Assembly (NCBI GenBank): GCA_003157575.1
Contig: PMKA01000055.1
Span: forward strand, 9,776 to 16,417
Source: Opitutia bacterium
Lineage (GTDB): Bacteria > Verrucomicrobiota > Verrucomicrobiia > Opitutales > Opitutaceae
Length of the DNA stretch: 6,642 nt
Reading direction: 5' to 3'
Of this stretch, positions 1 through 5,540 are shown in pieces. Position 1 is the stretch's first letter, and the number at the start of each line of letters is the position of its first letter. Below the pieces are notes generated by a model. It was not told the DNA's origin. It did not search any database and was given only the letters and a program-made list of their open reading frames with translations. Both the position numbers and the translations under genes were made by a program.

Positions 1-1
1 G

Positions 2-1117
2 CAGGAAACGCAGTGCGAGATCGAATGCGTCCGCGGCCTGAAGGGGACGCCCGTCGCGATCGGCTACCTCGAACGTTTTGTCGCCGACTGGGCGCGGCAG
101 CATGAATCGTCGACGGTGCCGGGATCGCCGCCCTCCACCGGCCGCAGGATCGCCATCGTCGGCGGAGGCCCCGCCGGCCTGACCGCCGCCGGTGAGCTCG
201 TGAAATCCGGCCATGACGTCACCATCTTCGAGGCGCTGCACCAGCCCGGCGGCGTGCTCGTGTACGGGATCCCCGAATTCCGCCTGCCCAAGAAAATCGT
301 GGACCAGGAGGTCGGCCGCCTCCAGCAGGCGGGCGTGAAGATCGAGTGCAACGTCGTCATCGGGCGCACCTACACGATCCCGGAATTGCGCGCGCGCTTC
401 GACGCCGTGTTCATCGCAAACGGCGCCGGCCTCCCCGTGTTCATGGGCGTTCCCGGCGAGAACCTGAAGGGCGTCTACTCGGCGAACGAATACCTGACCC
501 GCGTGAATCTCATGGCGGCCTATGAATTCCCGCAATCCGACACCCCTGTGCTGCTCGGAAAGCGGGTTGCGGTGATCGGCGGCGGCAATGTCGCCATGGA
601 CTCCGCACGCACGGCCAGACGGCTCGGCGCGGACACGTCGACGATCGTCTACAGGCGCACGCGCCAGGAAATGCCCGCGCGCGCCGAGGAGGTGCGCCAT
701 GCCGGGCAGGAGGGCATCCGCTTCGAGATGCTCGCCGCGCCGGTCGAGGTGCTGGGCAACCCGCAGCGCTGGGTCACCGGTCTGAAATGCGTCCGCATGC
801 AGCTGGGCGCACCCGACGCGTCGGGTCGGCGCAGCCCGACGCCCATACCGGATTCCGCGTTCACCATGGAATGCGATGTCGTTGTTGTGGCGGTCGGCAC
901 GCGCGCCAATCCCCTCCTCACAGCCACCTGCCCCGATCTGAAACTGGACCGCCGGGGCAATATCGTTGTGGATGCCACCGGCATGACGAGCCTCCCGGGC
1001 GTGTTCGCGGGCGGCGATATCGTGCGCGGAGCGGCCACCGTGATCCTTGCGATGGGCGACGGAAAACGGGCCGCCGGGGCGATCGATCGCTACCTGGCAT
1101 CCGCGCCGCGGCAGTAA
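2..1117 (+). CDS. gltA: NADPH-dependent glutamate synthase / NfnB-type flavin oxidoreductase, C-terminal part
   Basis: This is an FAD- and NAD(P)H-binding oxidoreductase of the glutamate synthase small-subunit family. It passes electrons between NAD(P)H, FAD and iron-sulfur clusters in the cytoplasm. The frame is open from the window edge, so the true start and the N-terminal cysteine cluster motifs lie outside; about 371 codons are visible. Seen directly: QETQCEIECVRG followed by VAIGYLERFVADW (the end of the Fe-S domain), a first Rossmann motif GGGPAG at 161-178, a second Rossmann motif GGGNVAMD near 578-601, the RRTRQEMPAR stretch, and the closing FAGGDIVRGAATVILAMGDG motif. A GTG at 116 could be read as a start, but the family signature upstream of it shows the gene begins earlier. 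Homotetrameric GltA and the NfnB/SudA ferredoxin-NADP oxidoreductase subunits look alike here, so the exact reaction is undecided. An NfnA-like gene upstream would favour the second. Confidence 0.88.
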   Translation, partial: QETQCEIECVRGLKGTPVAIGYLERFVADWARQHESSTVPGSPPSTGRRIAIVGGGPAGLTAAGELVKSGHDVTIFEALHQPGGVLVYGIPEFRLPKKIVDQEVGRLQQAGVKIECNVVIGRTYTIPELRARFDAVFIANGAGLPVFMGVPGENLKGVYSANEYLTRVNLMAAYEFPQSDTPVLLGKRVAVIGGGNVAMDSARTARRLGADTSTIVYRRTRQEMPARAEEVRHAGQEGIRFEMLAAPVEVLGNPQRWVTGLKCVRMQLGAPDASGRRSPTPIPDSAFTMECDVVVVAVGTRANPLLTATCPDLKLDRRGNIVVDATGMTSLPGVFAGGDIVRGAATVILAMGDGKRAAGAIDRYLASAPRQ

Positions 1118-1162
1118 GGCCGCTGCGCCTCAGGCGAGGATGAGGAAGTCCTACAGGCTCGT

Positions 1163-1210
1163 GCGAAGGCCGGTTCAACCAGGGTCGTGTGCCAGCTGCG
1201 CGTCACACAA
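1163..1210. repeat. Partial copy of dispersed intergenic repeat with small hairpin
   Basis: The 31 bp at 1163-1193 match 4854-4884 at 29 of 31 positions (GCGAAGGCCGGTTCAAC core, then AGGGTYGTGTGCC). Just after it, GTGTG at 1187-1191 can pair with CACAC at 1204-1208, a short form of the longer palindrome at 4874-4935. The copy lies between two convergent genes, where it could act in transcript termination; that role is inference. Confidence 0.7.
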
Positions 1211-1229
1211 CTCTCGGAGATAGGCCTCA

Positions 1230-1541
1230 TCAAATCCTGTCGACCAAAAGCTGCTTTATTGTCTTTGGGCTCTGCCGGAGATCAACAACGGCGACGACTG
1301 TCGTAATATCGGGCTCGATTGCGAAGCATATCCCGAAGTAGGTCCGACGAATCACCGCTCGCCGGAAGCCTCGATGCTTTCGCGGAAACATCTCCGGGTT
1401 CCACTCGATCCATGCCATCGTCTCGCGAAACCTCTCGTGGAACTGTGGCCCACCATCCGTCAACCACGAGTCATAATAGGCACGAGCGTACCGCAGATCG
1501 CCTTCGACCGACGGGAGCAGCTGGACAGGCTGATCCTTCAC
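1230..1541 (-). CDS. ParE/RelE-superfamily toxin
   Basis: This 103-residue protein has the pattern of the ParE/RelE toxin fold. An N-terminal helix pair (EGDLRYARAYYDSW, then FHERFRETMAWIEWNPEMFP) is followed by a beta region (FRRAVIRRTYFGICFAIEPDITTVVAVVDLRQSP). The spacing of the helices, the N-P-x-x-(F/Y)-P turn, the RR…YF strand and the final VxxVxxxRxxP strand are all typical. Members either inhibit DNA gyrase or cleave mRNA, and the sequence alone does not decide which. The start is GTG at 1541, whose bases overlap the stop of the upstream antitoxin gene in a GTGA arrangement, so the two are very likely one operon with coupled translation. Length is normal for the family and no disruption is seen. 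It converges with the oxidoreductase gene. Confidence 0.85.
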   Translation of the reverse strand: MKDQPVQLLPSVEGDLRYARAYYDSWLTDGGPQFHERFRETMAWIEWNPEMFPRKHRGFRRAVIRRTYFGICFAIEPDITTVVAVVDLRQSPKTIKQLLVDRI

Positions 1542-1750
1542 TTTCTCGCCAAACGCCGTTCGAGCTCTGCCAGGGAGATCGGTTTAACTTTCCCCGATCG
1601 GTAGGCCGACCAACGCTCGTCCAGGATCATCTTGTGCTCCGGAGAAACGGGTGCGGAGTCATCGATACTCGATAGCCACAGTTCCTCCGCCAACTTCAGG
1701 CGTTGGCGCTTCGGCAGCCTGCGCAGCCGGGGGAAACTTGCGAGTGTCAT
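1538..1750 (-). CDS. Addiction-module antitoxin (Unstab_antitox / TIGR02574-like)
   Basis: This 70-residue protein, read from ATG at 1750, starts MTLASFPRLRRLP. It continues with KLAEELWLSSIDD, an acidic/proline linker, SPEHKMILDERWSAYRSGK and a closing ISLAELERRLARK helix. This is the layout of the short antitoxins found next to ParE/RelE toxins (PF09720): a conserved L-x-x-x-E-x-L-W-x-S helix, an H-x-x-x-L-(D/E)-x-R segment and a final helix. Its role would be to bind and neutralise the toxin encoded immediately downstream and probably to repress the shared promoter. An upstream GTG at 1774 would add eight residues, but the family usually begins at the MTL…F position. Neither start has a clear Shine-Dalgarno sequence. 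Confidence 0.83.
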   Translation of the reverse strand: MTLASFPRLRRLPKRQRLKLAEELWLSSIDDSAPVSPEHKMILDERWSAYRSGKVKPISLAELERRLARK

Positions 1751-1774
1751 ACAGGTGAGGGTACGCGGTGGCAC

Positions 1775-2131
1775 AGTGCGGTCAACTTCGCTTTTGCCAA
1801 CGCTACGGACGAAGCATACGCGCCGGCATGACAGCCAGGCGATTTGAATCCGCGCCGGTTCCGATCAGCAAGTACCGTTCTACACTTCAGCGTGTGTCGA
1901 ACGCGAATCGCCCACAGCCGGTTGGAGGACGAGGTCCGACTGGCAGATCGAAAAAAAGCGTCTGCTGACGATGGTTGTGCACTGTCTGCCCCGTCGCGCG
2001 AAGGAAATCGTCTGCGATTGCCTTGGCGCCGGGACTTCTGCATTCAAAAGACGCGTCGCCGCACCCGCGCTCAAGGCCTCCGCGTGACCGGCTTCGCTTC
2101 TGGCCGTAACCACATAACGCAAATCTCAGCA
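1775..2131. other. Gene-free stretch between the TA module and the GH16 gene
   Basis: No convincing coding region is seen on either strand. Open frames here are Arg- and Cys-rich, mutually overlapping and without recognisable motifs. The interval should contain the divergent promoters of the antitoxin (minus) and the GH16 gene (plus), but I cannot pick clear -35/-10 pairs. On the minus strand a weak CGTC-AGCA-GACG hairpin (1959-1970) is followed by C and seven T residues (complement of 1951-1957). Confidence 0.6.
1951..1970 (-). terminator. Weak intrinsic-terminator-like hairpin with T-tract
   Basis: On the minus strand a 4-bp stem (CGTC/GACG, 4-nt loop) is followed by C and then seven T residues. 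The stem is short for a rho-independent terminator, and no transcript ending here is evident from the annotated genes. Chance occurrence is quite possible. Confidence 0.2.
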
Positions 2132-4294
2132 ATGCGACCGTTTTCCCAGTGGCTGGCACTCCTTAGTTTTATTCCCGTTGCGAATCCGGCATTCGCGACC
2201 GCCCAGCTCGTCTGGAGCGACGAGTTCAACCAGGCCGTCGGCTCCGCGCCGGACGCGTCGAAGTGGGCGTATGATCTGGGCAGCAGCGGATGGGGAAACC
2301 AGGAATTGGAGAACTACACCAACGATCCGGCAAATGCGCAGATCGTGGCGGACCCGGACGCGACGGACGGGAAGGCGCTGGCGATCTCGGCCCTGCAAAC
2401 GACCGCCGGCGGCTATACCTCGGCGCGCCTGAAGACCCAGGGATTGTTCGCCACGACCTACGGCCGGATCGAGGCGCGTCTGAAGATGCCGCGTGGGCAG
2501 GGACTCTGGCCCGCGTTCTGGATGCTCGGCAACAACATCAACACAGCGGGCTGGCCGGCGTGCGGTGAAATCGACATCATGGAAAACCTCGGTCAGGACA
2601 TGACGCTCCTTTACGGCACCCTGCACAGCACGGGCATGGGACCACAAGGAAAGTACACGCTGCCCGATGGCCAGCTGTTCAGCGACGCCTATCATCTCAT
2701 CGCCGTTGACTGGTCGCCGAACCTGATCGAGTGGTCCGTCGACGGCCACGTCTACTTTACCTGCACCCCGCAAACCATCCCCGCCAGCGGCCAGTGGGTC
2801 TTCAACAATGCTCCGTTCTTCCTGTTGCTGAATGTCGCCGTCGGAGGCAGCTGGGGCGGGTATCCCGATACGACCACTGTGTTCCCGCAGACGCTCTACG
2901 TCGATTACGTCCGGGTTTATGCCCTCCTGACCGTCAACACCTTCGCAGGACAGGCCGGCACGAGCGGCAGCACCGACGGCTCGGGAACGGCCGCCCGCTT
3001 CAACCGGCCCGGCGACCTGGCGGTCGATGGTGCTGGAAACGTATATGTCGCCGACACCTTTAACCAGACGATACGGAAGATCACACCTGCGGGGGTTGTC
3101 GTCACCATGGCAGGCCAGCCCGGGACCGGCGGCAGCGCCGACGGCACTGGCGCGGAAGCGCGGTTCGACCATCCCTCCGGCCTGACCGTCGACGCCGCGG
3201 GCAACGTCTATGTGGCGGACACCGACAACGACACCATACGGAAGATTTCGTCGGGGGGAGTCGTCACCACGGTTGCCGGGCGCGCCGGGTTGGCCGGAAG
3301 TGCAGACGGTGCGGCGGCGGCCGCGCGCTTTAGCGGCCCCTCGGGCATTGTTGTGGATTCCTCGGGGGCGCTCTACATCGCCGACAGCCTCAACCACACC
3401 CTTCGGAAGATCGACTCCTCCGGCGTGGTCAGCACCATCGCCGGAGTTGCCGGGGCCAGCGGCGCCGCCGACGGCGCCGGAACTTCCGCCCGCTTCTTCG
3501 GGCCCCAGGGCCTTGCCCTTGACTCGGCCGGGACAATCTATGTCGCCGACACCAACAACAACACGCTGCGCAAGGTCGTCATTTCAACCGGGGCCGTGAC
3601 CACGCTGGCGGGCCAGGCGGGCAGCGCCGGGAGCGCCGACGGTCCGACGAGTCAGGCCCGGTTCTATTATCCCTCGGCCGTTGCGGTTGACGCGGCAGGG
3701 AATCTGTTCTTGACCGACACCGACAACAATACCTTGCGCGAAATCACACCGGCCGGCGTCGTGGCCACAATGGCGGGAGCGGACGTATCCGCGGGAACGT
3801 CGGATGGCGCGGGTCACGACGCCCGCTTCAGCCACCCGACGGGAATCGCGGTGGACGGCACGGGCAACGTCTACATAGCCGACACCAATAACGACGCCAT
3901 ACGGCTGGGTGTGTTTCCGGCCGCGCCGCTCATCACTGCGCAGCCCCAAAGCCAGACGGTCACCCAGGGCGGAAGCGTCCTTTTTTCCGTCACGGCATCG
4001 GGCCAGCCGGCTCCGGCTTTCCAGTGGTATTTCAACGGCCAGACGATCACCGGCGCAACCGGCGCCAGCCTGAACCTGACGAGTGTGCAGGCATCCAACG
4101 CCGGGAATTACACGGTCACCGCAACCAATTCTTCCGGCAGTGTGACCAGCAATGTCGCAACGCTCACAGTAAATGCCGCGTCCAGTTCCCAATCTTCGTC
4201 CGCCGCCAGCGGTGGCGGCGGCGGGGCCGTCGATGCGTGGTTTCTGGCAGCGCTGGCCCTGCTCTGCTTGGTGCGCGCCCGCAGGACGCGCTGA
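2132..4294 (+). CDS. Secreted GH16 beta-glucanase (laminarinase-like) with six NHL repeats, Ig-like domain and C-terminal sorting tail
   Basis: The protein has 720 residues. Residues 1-24 are a signal peptide (MRPF…, hydrophobic core, AFATA before QLVW). Residues 25-264 are a glycoside hydrolase family 16 domain with catalytic motif GEIDIME (E146 and E151 as nucleophile and acid/base, D148 between) plus W126-P-A-F-W and NVAVGGSWGG, most like beta-1,3-glucanases. Residues 267-593 hold six NHL repeats of 50-56 residues, each with G-x-A-D-G…ARF…P…VD…GN-(V/L)-(Y/F)…(A/T)DT…N, enough for a closed six-bladed propeller. Residues 600-682 are an Ig-like domain (FQWYFNG, AGNYTVTATN). Residues 683-720 are a Ser-rich linker, GGGGG, a 12-residue hydrophobic stretch and RARRTR, like GlyGly-CTERM-type sorting tails. 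Its likely role is cleavage of beta-glucan at the cell surface or outside. The frame runs open back to 1844, but the ATG at 2132 is chosen because the signal peptide begins there. No Shine-Dalgarno is visible. Confidence 0.9.
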   Translation: MRPFSQWLALLSFIPVANPAFATAQLVWSDEFNQAVGSAPDASKWAYDLGSSGWGNQELENYTNDPANAQIVADPDATDGKALAISALQTTAGGYTSARLKTQGLFATTYGRIEARLKMPRGQGLWPAFWMLGNNINTAGWPACGEIDIMENLGQDMTLLYGTLHSTGMGPQGKYTLPDGQLFSDAYHLIAVDWSPNLIEWSVDGHVYFTCTPQTIPASGQWVFNNAPFFLLLNVAVGGSWGGYPDTTTVFPQTLYVDYVRVYALLTVNTFAGQAGTSGSTDGSGTAARFNRPGDLAVDGAGNVYVADTFNQTIRKITPAGVVVTMAGQPGTGGSADGTGAEARFDHPSGLTVDAAGNVYVADTDNDTIRKISSGGVVTTVAGRAGLAGSADGAAAAARFSGPSGIVVDSSGALYIADSLNHTLRKIDSSGVVSTIAGVAGASGAADGAGTSARFFGPQGLALDSAGTIYVADTNNNTLRKVVISTGAVTTLAGQAGSAGSADGPTSQARFYYPSAVAVDAAGNLFLTDTDNNTLREITPAGVVATMAGADVSAGTSDGAGHDARFSHPTGIAVDGTGNVYIADTNNDAIRLGVFPAAPLITAQPQSQTVTQGGSVLFSVTASGQPAPAFQWYFNGQTITGATGASLNLTSVQASNAGNYTVTATNSSGSVTSNVATLTVNAASSSQSSSAASGGGGGAVDAWFLAALALLCLVRARRTR

Positions 4295-4298
4295 GAAT

Positions 4299-4317
4299 GG
4301 CCTGTCAGAACGAGGCC
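4299..4317. terminator. Short inverted repeat after the GH16 stop codon
   Basis: GGCCT (4299-4303) and AGGCC (4313-4317) can pair with a 9-nt loop, 5 bp after the GH16 stop. There is no T-tract, so it is at best a weak candidate for 3'-end formation of the GH16 transcript. Confidence 0.2.
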
Positions 4318-4444
4318 GACTCACGGACTCTCTTAGTTCCTCACTCGCAAACAACGAAAACGTCTGCGACGATGTTTGCCGAGGTGTTGTCCGCGCTACT
4401 CGATTCTCGCTATTTTGGTTCCGGCTTTGCTGGGTTGAGAACCC

Positions 4445-4594
4445 TTAATTCCCGATCAAGGGTGCCGGACCAGTTTCCACGCGCACGCCCGAGCTGGGAA
4501 TTACGATGTCCGTGTTGTTCACAAGCGCGGCGACAACGTAGTAGGTGATGCCAATCCCGACGGGGATGCGCCCGATCGGGAAAAAGACCGCCAT
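4445..4594 (-). pseudogene. Possible remnant of a small membrane-protein gene
   Basis: From ATG at 4594 this frame gives 49 residues. A hydrophobic segment (FFPIGRIPVGIGITYYVVAA) is followed by a beta-like segment (LVNNTDIVIPSSGVRVETGP) and ends APLIGN before TAA. The order transmembrane helix, N-x-T-x-I-x-V strand and G-P-x-P-x-x-GN resembles the middle of small bacterial membrane proteins with a helix followed by a PH-like beta domain, but the expected N- and C-terminal parts are missing. The frame is closed by a TGA just upstream of a possible GTG. I cannot name the family with certainty. It could also be a genuine tiny protein or a chance frame. No Shine-Dalgarno is visible. Confidence 0.35.
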
Positions 4595-4742
4595 GAACGG
4601 CGGATCCGGCCGTGAGAGCACCGGTCAATGGAACTCCGGAACCCCAAGTCGACCTGAAATCAGGCCCCCATTTATGTCTTCCGCGAAGCCCTCGCAAAAA
4701 AACAAAGCGCATAAGACGCACTAGTCCGCGCCAGGGCTCGCG

Positions 4743-4864
4743 GTGCCGGGCTGTAGCCTTCCCGACCTCCGTGGTCTTGGCGAAGGAGCTGGCGAAGGCC
4801 GGCCGTGCCGCGCCGTAGCCTTCCCGCCCTCCGTAGTCTTGGCAAAGGATATGGCGAAGGCCGG
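4743..4864. repeat. Tandem pair of 60-bp repeats
   Basis: Unit A (4743-4802) and unit B (4805-4864) are aligned at a 62-bp period and match at 53 of 60 positions. Both contain GTAGCCTTCCCG, CCTCCGT, GTCTTGGC and GGCGAAGGCCGG. The end of unit B continues into the sequence shared with 1163-1193. Open frames through here are low-complexity translations of the repeat and are not considered genes. It is probably a dispersed intergenic repeat family of this genome. Confidence 0.85.
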
Positions 4865-4873
4865 TTCAACAAG

Positions 4874-4935
4874 GGTTGTGTGCCGGCGAACCTCGTCGAG
4901 ACCGCAGCGGAGTCGAGCTATCGCGGCACACGACC
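4874..4935. repeat. Long imperfect palindrome overlapping the end of the PDZ gene
   Basis: GGTTGTGTGCCG (4874-4885) pairs with CGGCACACGACC (4924-4935) as 12 bp including one G-T wobble. After a bulged G, CGA/TCG continues the stem, and inside it CTCG/CGAG (4892-4895/4914-4917) and CCG/CGG can pair. The minus-strand PDZ gene stops at 4918-4920, within the structure, and its last four or five codons form one arm. A transcript of that gene would end in a strong stem-loop, which could act as a terminator or 3' stabiliser; no T-tract follows. Confidence 0.75.
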
Positions 4936-5379
4936 TTCTGGGTTCGGCTGCTTGGGTTTCTTCGGGACAATGACCTCCAAGATTCGCTTGCTTCCATCGC
5001 TTGGCCTCAAAACTTCGACCGTAATCTTCTGTCCGACTTCGACTTCATCTCCCATGTGTCTAAGTTTCCGCAAGCCTATGCTCGTGACTGCAACCCCGCC
5101 GATACTCACGACATGATCGCCAGGGAGCACGCCAGCTGCGACTCCGGGAGAATTCGGATCGAGCTCGTCGATTTGCAAGAAACGCACCGACTTCATACCT
5201 ACCACGAGCTTCCATGGATTTAGCGAAATCGTCGCATGCTTGATTCCTAGAAAACCAAATGGCGTCACCTCGACTTTGTAAGGCGCCAGCTTCACAGGCT
5301 CATCTTGGGACTCCGTTTTGGCGTGGCACGCAAATGGCAAGATCAAGACCGTGACAATAGCGATAATGTATAGTTTCAT
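4918..5379 (-). CDS. Small exported PDZ-domain protein
   Basis: The protein has 153 residues from ATG at 5379. Residues 1-20 are a signal peptide (MKLYIIAIVTVLILPFACHA). The Cys at 18 does not fit a good lipobox, so signal peptidase I cleavage after Ala20 is likelier. Residues about 60-135 form one PDZ domain: VRFLQIDELDPNSPGVAAG, the carboxylate-loop region LPGDHVVSIGGVAV, and a closing strand ITVEVLRPSDG…LEVIVPKK. PDZ domains bind C-terminal peptides or exposed strands. No protease or other catalytic domain is attached, so it is probably a periplasmic or envelope-associated binding protein of unknown partner. The last residues (GRVPR) are encoded by one arm of a palindromic repeat. The frame continues upstream to 5970, but that part only runs antiparallel-free through the transposase region in another frame and carries no signal, so it is excluded. 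No Shine-Dalgarno is seen. The transposase gene lies 161 bp upstream on the same strand. Confidence 0.82.
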   Translation of the reverse strand: MKLYIIAIVTVLILPFACHAKTESQDEPVKLAPYKVEVTPFGFLGIKHATISLNPWKLVVGMKSVRFLQIDELDPNSPGVAAGVLPGDHVVSIGGVAVTSIGLRKLRHMGDEVEVGQKITVEVLRPSDGSKRILEVIVPKKPKQPNPEGRVPR

Positions 5380-5465
5380 AATGTTTTGTCTAACGTTAGC
5401 AGCCTGCCTCGACGGGCGCCAGACTTTGCTTGGAAGGCGGACGTTCTCCCGGCGTTGGCAGGGTC

Positions 5466-5499
5466 GATCTGAGGGGGTCAAACTTTGCACATTGCACTC
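5466..5499 (+). repeat. Left terminal inverted repeat of the RAYT unit
   Basis: It starts GATCTGAGGGGGTCAAAC and ends TTTGCACATTGCACTC. It pairs with 6582-6615 with a single mismatch (T here, G in the reverse complement of the right copy). It contains a short internal direct repeat, TTGCAC-A-TTGCAC. Confidence 0.92.
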
Positions 5500-5540
5500 G
5501 ACGGCGAGGCGCGGGGACAGTGAAGACGCAATCGGAGGGA

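Larger units (their letters stand above)
4295..4742. other. Intergenic stretch with little coding potential
   Basis: Apart from the small minus-strand remnant at 4445-4594 I see no gene. There are two inverted pairs near the remnant's end: ACCCTT (4441-4446) with AAGGGT (4458-4463), and TAATTCCC (4446-4453) with GGGAATTA (4497-4504). The right part (about 4680-4742) leads into the tandem repeat. Confidence 0.5.

Noticed and set aside
1835..1875. T-arm-like sequence on the minus strand (GGATTCAAATC) hinting at a tRNA or tRNA fragment
   Set aside because: The stem does not pair over five bases, and no acceptor, D or anticodon arm can be placed around it.
1844..2131. N-terminal extension of the GH16 open frame (96 residues before the signal peptide)
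   Set aside because: Arg-rich, without motifs, and would place a clear signal peptide in the middle of the protein.
2126..3397. 423-residue minus-strand open frame opposite the GH16/NHL gene
   Set aside because: High-GC antisense shadow of a clearly recognisable gene; no motifs.
3584..4354. 256-residue minus-strand open frame opposite the NHL/Ig part
   Set aside because: Antisense shadow, composed of repeat complements with no recognisable domain.
4612..5223. Several overlapping plus-strand frames across the tandem repeats and the PDZ gene
   Set aside because: They translate the 60-bp repeat (similar VVLAK peptides in successive frames) or lie antisense to the PDZ gene.
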